Of a stretch of DNA of 53,472 bases, positions 16,005 to 24,525 are shown piece by piece. The stretch's first letter is position 1. The number at the start of each line of letters is the position of its first letter. The stretch is from the NCBI RefSeq assembly GCF_019039215.1, contig NZ_JAHNZZ010000005.1, forward strand, positions 1-53,472. The letters are read 5' to 3'. This DNA comes from Bacillus sp. FJAT-29790 (GTDB lineage: Bacteria > Bacillota > Bacilli > Bacillales > Cytobacillaceae). The notes under the pieces were generated by a model. That model did not search any database, had not been told where the DNA came from, and saw only the letters and a program-made list of their open reading frames with translations. Position numbers and translations under genes: made by a program.

Positions 16005-17177
16005 TCAGTTCTTTACCGGCTCTTGAACTGCCTTTTGCTTCTCTGTTTTCCTCACAAAGTCAGTGATTAGCTTATAGTAGGCATTTGCCATCATCCAAAT
16101 ACTCTCTTTTTCATCCTCAAAAAATTCTATATTATATCCGTCCAAACTATTATTTAATGCTTTAATATATTCTTTTAATACGTTAGACCCTCCACCGACA
16201 AAATAGCAAATTTCAGTTTGTGAGTTTTTCTGCCACACATTGCGCAATAGGCGGTATTGCTTTTTGGCTAATTCTAGAAGAATCCGATCAGTAATATCAT
16301 GAACACTCGTCCGGCTTCCTTTCACCATAATATGATTCCGATCATTTTTCCTCGTAATAATCTCGACCACATCGCGGCGGCTGTCTAATTCTACCCCATG
16401 TTTTGTTCTAATTTCTTCTCTAACGGCCTCAAGTGATTCTGATACACCGAGGTTAAATCCTTGCGCCTTATCATCATCGACATTTCGATTCTTAATAACT
16501 GCGATATCTGTCGAAAGGCCCCCGATATCTTGAATAAGGATTCTCTTATCAATTAAATCTTTATTAATGATTTTTAAATTATTATCCATGACAAGATTAA
16601 TATAAGCGGCAAATCCTTCAGGATAGACCTTTACTTCATTAAATTTAATATTTACTTTCAAACCTTGGTATTTAGGTGTGACGAGAAATTCTACTTGATG
16701 GACAGACCCAACCAATTTCGAGCGGTACCCCACATCTTTTCCTTCTTTCACCTCACGAAGGGGGAGGCCGGTTCCTAATGTATAGTTGGCATCAATGACA
16801 TTTTTCGAGCGAGGAAAAACATTTGCATTCTCCGCTCTAACGGCATCTAACGCCAAGGTTGCAAACAGCATCACCAATGTTTGGTCTTCTTCTGATTTAC
16901 TGCTTCCAGGGTCTAATTCGGTAGCATTATTACTTTTAGTTGCTAAATGACTGATACGGTATATGGCATTATTCTCTTTCAAAGCAGGGGAGTGCACCTT
17001 TATATGAATACCATCTAAAGGATTTTTATTATTTAATTCTTCAATCCCAATGACTGGACGGTCTTCCGTGTCTCTTGCGACAATGTTAGGAATATTTAAT
17101 TCGTATTCTAATTCCCCAAAAATAGCCTTAATCGAGTCATTTCCAACATCCACAGCTGCAATTCTCGTTTTAGACAA
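16005..17177 (-). CDS. parM: ParM/StbA-type actin-like ATPase
   Basis: A 390-residue actin-fold protein of the ParM/Alp class. Phosphate loop 1 is AAVDVGNDSIKAIFGE, phosphate loop 2 is IQDIGGLSTDIAVI and the adenosine motif is YFVGGGSNVLKEY. ParM polymerises with ATP and pushes DNA copies apart when held by ParR on parC. A TTG at 17177 has AAGGG 8 bp upstream, while the longer start at 17195 has no ribosome site. It is followed by the parR-like gene and preceded by GTAAAC iterons, so all three parts of a type II partition system are present. The flanking genes are chromosomal in type, with no replication gene nearby. Confidence 0.85.
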   Translation of the reverse strand: MSKTRIAAVDVGNDSIKAIFGELEYELNIPNIVARDTEDRPVIGIEELNNKNPLDGIHIKVHSPALKENNAIYRISHLATKSNNATELDPGSSKSEEDQTLVMLFATLALDAVRAENANVFPRSKNVIDANYTLGTGLPLREVKEGKDVGYRSKLVGSVHQVEFLVTPKYQGLKVNIKFNEVKVYPEGFAAYINLVMDNNLKIINKDLIDKRILIQDIGGLSTDIAVIKNRNVDDDKAQGFNLGVSESLEAVREEIRTKHGVELDSRRDVVEIITRKNDRNHIMVKGSRTSVHDITDRILLELAKKQYRLLRNVWQKNSQTEICYFVGGGSNVLKEYIKALNNSLDGYNIEFFEDEKESIWMMANAYYKLITDFVRKTEKQKAVQEPVKN

Positions 17178-17304
17178 AAGATCATCCCTTTTCATTTAAT
17201 AGATTTATTTTTATAAGAAGTTATGTATTAACAAGCCTCTCTTATTTAAGGTTAAAGGGATATAATAAATTCTTCAATGATTACCACTGAAAAGAAATAT
17301 AATC

Positions 17305-17476
17305 GTAAACCTGTAAACATCTTGTAAACTGATTGCTTTTTGTACACATTTTCGTAAACTTCGATAACAAACGCGTACAATCTTGCTTCCAAAGGATGTG
17401 GACGCATTCGTATACAAGTAAACATATATGCACACAAACGTTTACGTTTCGTAAACTTGTAAACAAATTTGTAAAC
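17305..17476. repeat. parC-like centromere iterons (GTAAAC)
   Basis: Eight exact GTAAAC copies in one orientation start at 17305, 17313, 17324, 17354, 17418, 17451, 17459 and 17471. One inverted copy (GTTTAC) starts at 17440, and degenerate copies (GTACAC 17342, GTACAA 17375) also occur. A longer consensus is roughly TTCGTAAACTTGTAAACA. Gaps cluster near 8-12 and 30-33 bp, so many copies sit on one helix face. This is upstream of parM, the usual place of parC, which also autoregulates the operon through ParR. Confidence 0.8.
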
Positions 17477-17585
17477 ATTGGATGAATATCTTTATCTTTG
17501 CCCTAATCCTACCATCAGAACAAAGAATTCCCATGTGGAGAAACAAGATACCGATTTATAGGGGATAAAATAAAAAAGTTAAAAC

Positions 17586-17620
17586 AGGCCCTCTATCGAT
17601 GATAAATTGATAAAGGACCT
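17586..17620 (-). terminator. Terminator of the serA-like gene
   Basis: Minus strand AGGTCCTTTATC pairs with GATAGAGGGCCT (14 of 15 pairs over the extended stem), then GTTTTAACTTTTTT. Confidence 0.75.
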
Positions 17621-17721
17621 CTCTAACATCTAGTTTCGGGGAATTTTGCAGTTACTTCTGGTACGAGTCTCCATACCCCTTTTATTAACGATTATATATA
17701 TGAGCAGCAAAGTCACTATGT

Positions 17722-18921
17722 TTAAATAATCCGGACTGAAACAACGCCCTCGGTCTGGCTGATTTTTTCCTCTAAACCTGGAATGATATCGCCGTTTACT
17801 TTATTATCAATGTCAATAATCGTATAGGCATAATCCCCTCGGCTTCTGTTCACCATGTCAGCAATGTTCAAGTGATAATTTGATACAGCAGATGTAATCT
17901 TGCCAACCATGTTTGGAACGTTTTGGTGGAAAACTGTCAAACGGCGCTTTCCTGTATAAGGGAGAGAAGCGTTTGGAAAATTGACTGAGTTTTTGATATT
18001 TCCTTTTTCGAGAAATTCCTTCAGCTGGCGAGCCGCCATGATGGCGCAGTTCTCCTCCGATTCATTCGTAGACGCACCAAGATGAGGGATTGGAACAGCG
18101 TTTTTCATTTTTAACACATTTTCATTCGGGAAGTCTGTAATATATTTACCAACTCTTCCGCTTTCGAGTGCTGCCGCCATGTCCTTTTCATTCACAAGCT
18201 CACCGCGAGAGAAGTTCAAAATATGAACGTCATGCTTCATGATGCTAAAGGTTGCTTCATTAAACATCCCTCTTGTGTCTTCTGTAAGTGGAACATGTAC
18301 GGTAATATAATCAGAGTTGGCAAACAACTGTTCAATCGTCATCGCGCGCTGTACATTACGGGACAAGTTCCAAGCCGTATCGACAGAGATGAACGGGTCA
18401 AAGCCGATTACATCCATGTCTAAATCGAGCGCATCATTCGCAACAAGCGCACCGATCGCACCTAGACCGATCACACCTAGTGTTTTCCCCTTAATTTCTT
18501 TACCAACAAATTGCTTCTTCCCTGCTTCTACAAGCTTTGAAATTTGTTCTCCTTCACCCGCTAATGTTTTAACCCAGCTCACACCGGCAAAAAGATTACG
18601 GGATGAGGCCATTAATGAGGTTAGTACAATTTCTTTAACCGCATTGGCATTAGCTCCAGGAGTATTAAAAACAACAATTCCTTGCTCTGTACATTTGTCG
18701 ACAGGAATATTATTGACACCTGCCCCTGCTCGTGCAATTGCCTTTAACTGATTGTTGAACTCAATTGAATGCATGTTAAAACTGCGAACAATAATGGCAT
18801 CAGGATTTTCACTGTCATTGTCGATCGTATAATGATCGTTATTAAATACATTTAACCCGCTTTCAGCAATACTATTTAATGTTTTTATTGTTTTCACTTT
18901 CTCTAAAGTTAATGTGCTCAT
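17722..18921 (-). CDS. serA: D-3-phosphoglycerate dehydrogenase (short ACT-domain type)
   Basis: A 399-residue D-2-hydroxyacid dehydrogenase. It has the NAD-binding motif GLGAIGA, the segment RAGAGVNNIPVDKCTEQGI typical of phosphoglycerate dehydrogenase, the catalytic His in PHLGASTNESEEN, and a C-terminal ACT domain from about residue 325 (RRLTVFHQNVPNMVGKITSAV). It oxidises 3-phosphoglycerate, the first step of serine synthesis. It is shorter than B. subtilis SerA (525 aa) because it lacks the extra substrate-binding domain. AGAGGAG precedes the ATG. The leader carries a glycine riboswitch and, further up, a ZTP riboswitch, tying it to serine/glycine/one-carbon balance. Confidence 0.9.
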   Translation of the reverse strand: MSTLTLEKVKTIKTLNSIAESGLNVFNNDHYTIDNDSENPDAIIVRSFNMHSIEFNNQLKAIARAGAGVNNIPVDKCTEQGIVVFNTPGANANAVKEIVLTSLMASSRNLFAGVSWVKTLAGEGEQISKLVEAGKKQFVGKEIKGKTLGVIGLGAIGALVANDALDLDMDVIGFDPFISVDTAWNLSRNVQRAMTIEQLFANSDYITVHVPLTEDTRGMFNEATFSIMKHDVHILNFSRGELVNEKDMAAALESGRVGKYITDFPNENVLKMKNAVPIPHLGASTNESEENCAIMAARQLKEFLEKGNIKNSVNFPNASLPYTGKRRLTVFHQNVPNMVGKITSAVSNYHLNIADMVNRSRGDYAYTIIDIDNKVNGDIIPGLEEKISQTEGVVSVRII

Positions 18922-19002
18922 AGTGTTGTCTCCTCTTTATATATGATGGTTTTAGAATTTCTTTTATTCGTTTTCTATTAATCTTAGACAATATGGAAAT
19001 AA

Positions 19003-19031
19003 AAAAAGAGACTGGTGTTCTCCAATCTCTT
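19003..19031 (-). terminator. Terminator downstream of the glycine aptamer
   Basis: Minus strand AGAGATTGG and CCAGTCTCT form a 9-bp stem followed by TTTTTTT. A second, AT-only hairpin (AACAAATA/TATTTGTT) with TTTTTT lies between it and the aptamer at about 19041-19063. Expression is therefore probably controlled by termination in the leader. Confidence 0.8.
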
Positions 19032-19068
19032 CAAACGACAAAAAATAACAAATAGGTATTTGTTACTC

Positions 19069-19146
19069 TTCTGTCCTTTTGCCTGAGATTTTGAACCCTT
19101 CGGCGTTGCAGTTATCCTGCAATCTCTCCAGAAGCTGCTCCTGTTA
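19069..19146 (-). promoter_or_regulatory. Glycine riboswitch (single aptamer)
   Basis: Minus strand CTGGAGAGATTGCAGG..., then CGCCGAAGGGTTCAAAATCT, then CAGGCAAAAGGACAGA. The GGAGAG, CCGAAGG and CAGGCAAAAGGACAG blocks define the glycine aptamer. Only one aptamer is seen instead of the usual tandem. It precedes a serA-like gene, not the glycine-cleavage operon. Confidence 0.88.
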
Positions 19147-19218
19147 TAGTGTGATCCATAACAATCATAGCCTTCTAATTATTTAGTTTTTGGTTGTTTT
19201 AGCCTACAAAGGTTGCCC

Positions 19219-19345
19219 GTTGATTTCCGCTGCAGGCACTTGCTTTCCGCGGGGAGGGACGGGAGCCTCCTCGGCGTTACAGCCTGCGGGGTCTCCCGCT
19301 TCCCTCTAGTCCCGCAGGAGTCAAGTGCCCTCCGCTCCAATCAAC
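19219..19345. repeat. GC-rich hairpin repeat, copy 2
   Basis: Nearly the same as copy 1 (5749) over the core from GTTGATTTCCGCTGCAGGCA to CCTCCGCTCCAATCAAC. The same right flank (CAACAAACTTTACGAAAACA then GCC) extends it to 19402. It lies between the ZTP and glycine riboswitches. Confidence 0.85.
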
Positions 19346-19505
19346 TCAGATTTATTTGATAAAAATCACGTTATAATAGCAACAAACTTTACGAAAACAG
19401 CCTAGTTTTTTAAAGCGGAAAATGGCCATAAATCATTTTTTTCTATACTAATGTAAAGATATATCAACCTCTTATTCGGAACCATCTCCCCCTAATAAAC
19501 ATAAA

Positions 19506-19532
19506 GAGGTAAGAGGAAAATCCCCTTACCTC
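19506..19532 (-). terminator. Attenuator hairpin after the ZTP aptamer
   Basis: Minus strand GAGGTAAG...CTTACCTC, then TTTATGTTTATT. The T-run is interrupted but its position right after the aptamer fits a ZTP-controlled terminator. Confidence 0.65.
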
Positions 19533-19604
19533 AGCCCAGGCGAACGACTATTCGACACTATGTGCTCCCCCACGGTTATCCGTTTTCGCCAGTTACACAT
19601 AGCC
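19533..19604 (-). promoter_or_regulatory. ZTP (pfl) riboswitch
   Basis: The minus strand begins GGCTATGTG, then TAACTGGCG, an internal hairpin ACGG/CCGT, GGGGGAGC and CACATAG closing P1. A linker follows, then CGCCTGGGC, whose CGCC pairs with GGCG to make the pseudoknot. This matches the pfl motif that senses ZMP/ZTP, the signal of low 10-formyl-THF. The next gene in its direction is the serA-like gene, about 580 bp away. Confidence 0.85.
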
Positions 19605-19619
19605 TTTTTCATTTGTTTC

Positions 19620-19648
19620 ATCTTAACAAATTCTCTAGCAACCTTCAA
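19620..19648 (-). promoter_or_regulatory. Promoter upstream of the ZTP riboswitch
   Basis: Minus strand TTGAAG (19648..19643), a 17-bp spacer, then TAAGAT (19625..19620). The aptamer starts about 15 bp after the -10, giving a leader of about 690 nt if the transcript reaches serA. Confidence 0.65.
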
Positions 19649-19730
19649 GCCAAAAGATGTTTCTATATTAAAAATATTTAGTTAGGTTATCTGATTTCAG
19701 TTCTCCAGTTTCCCCTTAACATCCATTCCT

Positions 19731-20120
19731 TTACTGTGCTTCACCTTTCTCCATGACTGCAAAATAATTTCCTTCAGTATCCGCAAAATTAAATACTCTG
19801 CCAAAAGGCATCGTCATAATATCCCCAACTGTAACATTTTTATCGGAAAGGTCTTTATATAATTGATCGAGTTTTTCCGTGAAAAACATTAACGATGGAG
19901 TGCCAAGATTTAATTCCGGCTGCATTTTAGCAATAAGTTCCTTATTGTGGAGAATGATACTCGTTTCTGCATCCTTTGTTGGGGCAATTTCGACCCATCT
20001 TAATCCTTGGCCATTATCTTGTTCAGACACTACGATAAATCCCGCTTTTTCTGTCCAAAATTTCAATGACTCATCTTGGTTATTGACATACAACATAATT
20101 TGTCCAATTTTATTAATCAT
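19731..20120 (-). CDS. VOC-family protein (glyoxalase/bleomycin-resistance fold)
   Basis: A 129-residue single-module protein with two beta-alpha-beta-beta-beta units. The start (IGQIMLYVNNQDESLKFWTEKAGF) and end (GRVFNFADTEGNYFAVMEK) are typical of the vicinal oxygen chelate superfamily. Members bind metals, small toxins or dioxygen substrates; which applies here cannot be told. AGGAAGAG precedes the ATG. It is a single gene between repeat copy 3 and the ZTP riboswitch. Confidence 0.85.
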   Translation of the reverse strand: MINKIGQIMLYVNNQDESLKFWTEKAGFIVVSEQDNGQGLRWVEIAPTKDAETSIILHNKELIAKMQPELNLGTPSLMFFTEKLDQLYKDLSDKNVTVGDIMTMPFGRVFNFADTEGNYFAVMEKGEAQ

Positions 20121-20216
20121 CTTCTTCTCTTCCTTTCAGCTAGTTAGTCTGTTTTTACATATTTTCAATTTGCTGTTTTCGTAAACTTTGTTGCTATTTT
20201 ACAAAAAAGAGGTCTA

Positions 20217-20345
20217 GTTGATTTCCGCTCCAGGATGCTCGCTTTCCGCGGGGCGGGCGATGAGCATCCTCGGCACCCTGTGCCTGCGGGGTCTCACCTG
20301 TCCCGCTACTCCCGCAGGAGTCTCGCACCTTCCGCTCCAATCAAC
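20217..20345. repeat. GC-rich hairpin repeat, copy 3
   Basis: The core runs from GTTGATTTCCGCTCCAGGAT to CTTCCGCTCCAATCAAC with the same internal arms. Flanks TGCTGTTTTCGTAAACTTTG on the left (from 20171) and AGAAAATAGCC on the right (to 20391) are the inverse of each other and match the flanks of copies 1 and 2. It fills most of the gap between selO and the VOC gene. Confidence 0.85.
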
Positions 20346-20484
20346 TTCATACAAAACCTATTTAAAAACAACAATCATTTAGAAAATAGCCTTCATTTTT
20401 AACAAAATACTAATTGTAAAACATGATAAAGCGTCAACCTTATTGAGAAAAGCGGAATGCTCCTATTTTCTCTAATGCTTAAAA

Positions 20485-21942
20485 TCAGGTACCGCAAAAG
20501 GTTCGGTAAGGGATTGTTGACGCAGGCAATGTGGAGTATTCTGCCTGTTCGGCGGTGTGAGCGTAAGGGTCCGAAAGAACATCCAAAAGCCGATCCATCA
20601 CGCTGTAGTCTCCATGTTCCACTGCGGCTTCAAGCGCTGCTTCTACCCGGTGGTTCCGTGGGATGAGCGCAGGATTGCTGTTCCGCATCAACTGATTCGA
20701 GGAAGCTTTCGATTCCTGCTGTCTACCAAGCCTTGCCTGCCAGAGCTTATGCCACTGAGCAAATTCTGGGGTCCCAAATAGGACCGTATCCTCATGTCTA
20801 TCAAAAGTAAATGCGCGAAAGGTATTGGTGTAGTCCGCACGATACTTCTCCATCATATTAAGGAGGTCATTAATAAGAGTTTCATCCTGTACCTCTTCGT
20901 TAAATATCCCCAGTTTTGCTCTCATTCCCACGAACCAATTAGAGTGATACAACTCAGTAAAACCTGAAATCTCATCTTGAGCCAGTTTGACAGCCTGCTC
21001 CTGATTATCATGCAAAAGCGGCAATAGCGTTTCTGCAAATCGCGCAAGATTCCACCCGGCAATAAACGGCTGATTGCCATAAGCATAGCGGCCTTGAATG
21101 TCAATGGAACTGAATACCGTAGCCGGATCATAAGCATCCATGAAGGCACAAGGACCATAATCGATGGTTTCTCCGCTAATGGTCATGTTGTCAGTGTTCA
21201 TCACCCCATGAATAAAGCCAACGAGTTGCCATTTGGCAATAAGCTCAGCCTGACGCTTGATCACTTCCTGCAGTAGCGAAAGGTATCGGTCCTCTGCGGC
21301 TTCAATGTCTGGGAAATGACGCTTAATTGTATAGTCAGCTAGGATTCGGAGTTCCTCGGGTGTGCCCCATTTTACAACATATTGAAAGGTACCAACGCGT
21401 AGATGACTAGCAGCCACACGAGTCAGAATTGCACCAGGCAGATCGGTTTCGCGTATTACTGGCTCCCCGGTTGTCACTACTGCTAGACTACGGGTTGTAG
21501 GGATTCCAAGCGCATTTACTGCTTCGCTAATAATGTATTCACGCAGCATGGGTCCAAGTGCCGCTCGACCATCCCCCCCGCGGGAATATGGCGTTCTCCC
21601 CGAACCCTTAAGCTGAATATCAACCCGCTCACCTTGGGGCGAAATCTGCTCGCCTAGCAGCACAGCTCGGCCGTCTCCTAACATGTTAAAATGCCCGAAC
21701 TGATGCCCCGCATAAGCTTGAGCAAGAGGTGAAGCACCTTCTGGAATCATGTTACCAGCAAGCACCGATACGCCATCTTCACTTTGCAGCTTCTTAACGT
21801 CCAAACCGAGGGATGCTGCCAACTGATTATTGAGAATGATCAGCTTCGGTGAGCGTACGGGGGTTGGGTTGATGCCAGAAAAAAATGATTTCGGCAGACG
21901 GGCATAACTGTTGTCAAAGTTCCATCCTGTTTCTTTTGTCAT
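20485..21942 (-). CDS. selO: Protein adenylyltransferase SelO (YdiU/UPF0061)
   Basis: A 485-residue pseudokinase-fold protein of the SelO family, which moves AMP from ATP to Ser, Thr or Tyr of target proteins in redox stress. Family blocks include [49 protein letters not shown], the active-site region [20 protein letters not shown] and the C-terminal TFCGT. The gene appears full length, with AAAGGAGAAACT before the ATG. By eye it is clearly richer in G+C than its neighbours, which hints at transfer. No terminator is evident before repeat copy 3. Confidence 0.93.
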   Translation of the reverse strand: MTKETGWNFDNSYARLPKSFFSGINPTPVRSPKLIILNNQLAASLGLDVKKLQSEDGVSVLAGNMIPEGASPLAQAYAGHQFGHFNMLGDGRAVLLGEQISPQGERVDIQLKGSGRTPYSRGGDGRAALGPMLREYIISEAVNALGIPTTRSLAVVTTGEPVIRETDLPGAILTRVAASHLRVGTFQYVVKWGTPEELRILADYTIKRHFPDIEAAEDRYLSLLQEVIKRQAELIAKWQLVGFIHGVMNTDNMTISGETIDYGPCAFMDAYDPATVFSSIDIQGRYAYGNQPFIAGWNLARFAETLLPLLHDNQEQAVKLAQDEISGFTELYHSNWFVGMRAKLGIFNEEVQDETLINDLLNMMEKYRADYTNTFRAFTFDRHEDTVLFGTPEFAQWHKLWQARLGRQQESKASSNQLMRNSNPALIPRNHRVEAALEAAVEHGDYSVMDRLLDVLSDPYAHTAEQAEYSTLPASTIPYRTFCGT

Positions 21943-22721
21943 AGTTTCTCCTTTACTTCTTTCGTCATTTTTTCCCTAGATAAAAACCATAAACCTTTTA
22001 TGTTACTTTTAGATATCTATATTCCGTCAAGACACAAATGTAGTCCCTCTTTAATGTCTACTTCTTCCAATTTATTATACCGTTTTCGCCGAAAGATAGC
22101 GCTCTTTTAAGTAAATGTTAATTGCAAATGTGACTTTCCTTTCAGGTGATTGAGGAATTTATTCAGACAATGATGCAAGAATTGAGTCAACAGCAAAGGG
22201 TTATCAATCAATTAAATAATTTAAATATGGCTTCCTGTCTCAGACAGCAAAATTCTGCCTCTTCAACTTTATTGCCTATATTTACGGTACGGCTTACCGT
22301 TGGATTCATAATAAACCCAAATATGTAAAAAATGATAAATGGTTAAATCTGAAAACTATTTTTGCTCTAGTTTTACTTACATTGTCGTATTAAATTCGAC
22401 TAATTTATGTTCATATTACCCTCCTTTTGTATTTTTACTTCAGTACAGCTAGCTGTATAATTCAGAAAATAGAAATAGTCCATCCTTTTGTTCAAGGACA
22501 GACTACCTTTCCCCTCCAATTTCATCACAATTGGATTAATTAATTATTTTAAATAAAAAAATGGAATTGACTCATTTAGTTACACCCGACCAAAGGCCAC
22601 CATCAAAAACCTTTTATTTCCTTATTAATCCTGAGCAAGGCTCATGCCTTTACTTTAAATAAATTAATAGGCTGCCTCTAAAGAGTTGCATTGAGACAAC
22701 CTACATTTACAAATTAGCAAA
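21943..22721. other. Gene-free stretch
   Basis: About 780 bp of AT-rich DNA between selO and the first att-like repeat. A 60-codon frame at 22146-22328 lacks a ribosome site and recognisable sequence. No RNA family, terminator or strong promoter was seen. It may be decayed DNA left of the leftmost cassette boundary. Confidence 0.4.
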
Positions 22722-22771
22722 AACCTCATTTACTTATGATACGGTTCTCCGTAATGTATCTAAATGAGGTT
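22722..22771 (-). repeat. rlmH-3'-end att-like repeat, site 1
   Basis: Minus strand GGAGAACCGTATCATAAGTA with the last A of TAA at 22730 (Gly-Glu-Pro-Tyr-His-Lys-stop). Its 17 bases TTATGATACGGTTCTCC (plus strand) are identical to the true rlmH 3' end at 42928..42944. It lies in a palindrome with perfect arms AACCTCATTTA (22722) and TAAATGAGGTT (22761). It is the leftmost boundary of the proposed cassette array. Confidence 0.8.
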
Positions 22772-22895
22772 ATGAAACCGAATTGAAATAGTTTTTTTCA
22801 ATATTGCTTTCTTTGACGCTCACATTTAAAAGGACTAGCAACAACTGATGTGTCTATAGTCTTTTTCTAATTATTTGAGTGGCACCGGATGTTTA

Positions 22896-24236
22896 TCACA
22901 CAAGTTTATGTTCTTGGATAAAACCTTTTAAAATATCGCTTAGGTTTGGACTGCCAATCTCATCTAAATCATAGTGTACACGTGTACATGGTTTATTAAT
23001 CGAAATAATGCGTGTTAAATCGATTGGAGTGCCAATGATTACTGCATCACAGTCAGCTTTATTAATTGTTTCTTCAAGATCTTTTAATTGCTGTTCGCCA
23101 TATCCCATCGCTGGAAGGACATTTTCAACATGTTTGTATTTGTTAAACGTGTCAGTGATTGTACCTACCGCAAATGGACGTGGGTCAATGATTTCCTTCA
23201 CACCCAAACGTTCCGCCGCAACTGTACCTGCACCAAGTTTCATCTCTCCATGTGTCAATGTCGGACCATCTTCAACGATTAACACGCGTTTTCCAACAAT
23301 ACTCTCAGGGTCATCAACAGTTATTTTTGATTCAGCTTTAATAATCGTGCTATTTGGATTTGCGAATTTTATATTATTTTCTACGATTTGAACGGCTTCC
23401 TTAGCTGCACTATCAACTTTGTTAATGATGGCCACGTCAGTTGTTCTTAAGCATACTTCGCCAGGGTAATATTTCAGCTCATGCCCTGGGCGATGTGGGT
23501 CTAAGACAGTAACAGCTAAATCAGGCTGAAAGAAAGAGAAATCATTATTTCCTCCGTCCCATAAAATCACATCACAGCCATCTGGATCATTTTCAGCTGC
23601 TGCCAAAATATCAGCATAATCAACACCAGCATAAATAATATTTCCTCGTGCCACATGTGGTTCATATTCTTCCATTTCTTCAATCGTACAATTATGTTCT
23701 TTTAAATCTTCCACTTTCGCAAAGCGCTGAACACGTTGGGCATTTAAATCGCCGTAAGGCATCGGATGTCTCACTGCAACGACTTTTAAATCATGCTCCA
23801 TCAGCGTTTCGATAATTTTTCGCGACGTTTGGCTTTTTCCAGTTCCAGTTCGCACAGCGCAAACAGAAATGACCGGTTTATTACTTTTTAACATCGTGCT
23901 GTTTGGTCCAAGCAGTGTGAAATTAGCACCCGCTGCATTCACGATCGCGCCTACGCCCATCACATCTTCGTAATTAACATCACTATACGCAAAAATACAT
24001 TCATCTACTTGTAACTCTTTAATCAACTCTGATAATTGATCTTGTGAATAAATGGGAATCCCTTCTGGATATAGTTCGCCCGCTAATTCACTTGGATATT
24101 TACGTCCATCGATATCTGGAATTTGTGTTGCTGTAAAAGCAACAACATTATACGCTTCATTATTACGATAATACGTATTAAAATTATGAAAATCTCTTCC
24201 TGCCGCACCTATAATAATAATATTTTTTCTTTTCAT
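22896..24236 (-). CDS. Cyclic 2,3-diphosphoglycerate synthetase-like P-loop protein
   Basis: 446 residues. A nucleotide-binding N-terminus (IIIIGAAGRDFHNF) is followed by a P-loop (VCAVRTGTGKSQTSRKI, near residue 130) and downstream segments WDGGNNDFSF and IINKVDSA. The family includes cyclic 2,3-diphosphoglycerate synthetase of thermophilic methanogens, but bacterial members have no firmly known role and this is not evidence of cDPG production. AGGAGAG precedes the ATG. It is the leftmost gene of the rlmH-linked accessory block and stands alone. Confidence 0.8.
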   Translation of the reverse strand: MKRKNIIIIGAAGRDFHNFNTYYRNNEAYNVVAFTATQIPDIDGRKYPSELAGELYPEGIPIYSQDQLSELIKELQVDECIFAYSDVNYEDVMGVGAIVNAAGANFTLLGPNSTMLKSNKPVISVCAVRTGTGKSQTSRKIIETLMEHDLKVVAVRHPMPYGDLNAQRVQRFAKVEDLKEHNCTIEEMEEYEPHVARGNIIYAGVDYADILAAAENDPDGCDVILWDGGNNDFSFFQPDLAVTVLDPHRPGHELKYYPGEVCLRTTDVAIINKVDSAAKEAVQIVENNIKFANPNSTIIKAESKITVDDPESIVGKRVLIVEDGPTLTHGEMKLGAGTVAAERLGVKEIIDPRPFAVGTITDTFNKYKHVENVLPAMGYGEQQLKDLEETINKADCDAVIIGTPIDLTRIISINKPCTRVHYDLDEIGSPNLSDILKGFIQEHKLV

Positions 24237-24354
24237 AGCACTCTCTCCTATAATTTCAATGAATTATTATAATTATAACCACGAATGTATATTAATACAA
24301 TAACTTTTTCAAAAGTGCTAGAAATTAATAAATATGGATGCAAATAGACGATGA

Positions 24355-24525
24355 TGTGATGTTCGAACTAAAAATCGAGCCCGAGATATAACCGTATTGC
24401 TTCTACAGAATTACAAACAAGAGTTAGAAGGACGTTATCAGACGTATATATCTATTGAACAGACCATTATCAATCACAAAGATAACGAAGAGGATTCATT
24501 GAGCGTGGGGAAAGTAAAAAAATAG
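24355..24525 (+). pseudogene. Start-less open frame, probable gene remnant
   Basis: A 56-codon frame opens after a stop and has no start codon: RTKNRARDITVLLLQNYKQE near its start and many charged residues to the end. Composition looks protein-like. No family is recognised. It may be the 3' end of a decayed gene in the cassette region. Confidence 0.25.

Noticed and set aside
17305-17476. CRISPR-like array
   Set aside because: The repeated unit is only 6-9 bp with irregular gaps and no cas genes; it fits a parC centromere.
17252-17478. Two minus-strand frames upstream of parM
   Set aside because: They run through the GTAAAC iterons and have no ribosome sites; the Val/Cys/Thr-rich sequence reflects the repeats.
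20457-21276. Plus-strand frames antisense to selO
   Set aside because: They are frame shadows of a GC-richer coding region; none has a ribosome site or family match.
22146-22328. 60-codon plus-strand frame beginning MIEEFIQTMMQELSQQQR
   Set aside because: No ribosome site, abrupt change of character after residue 30, no recognisable family.
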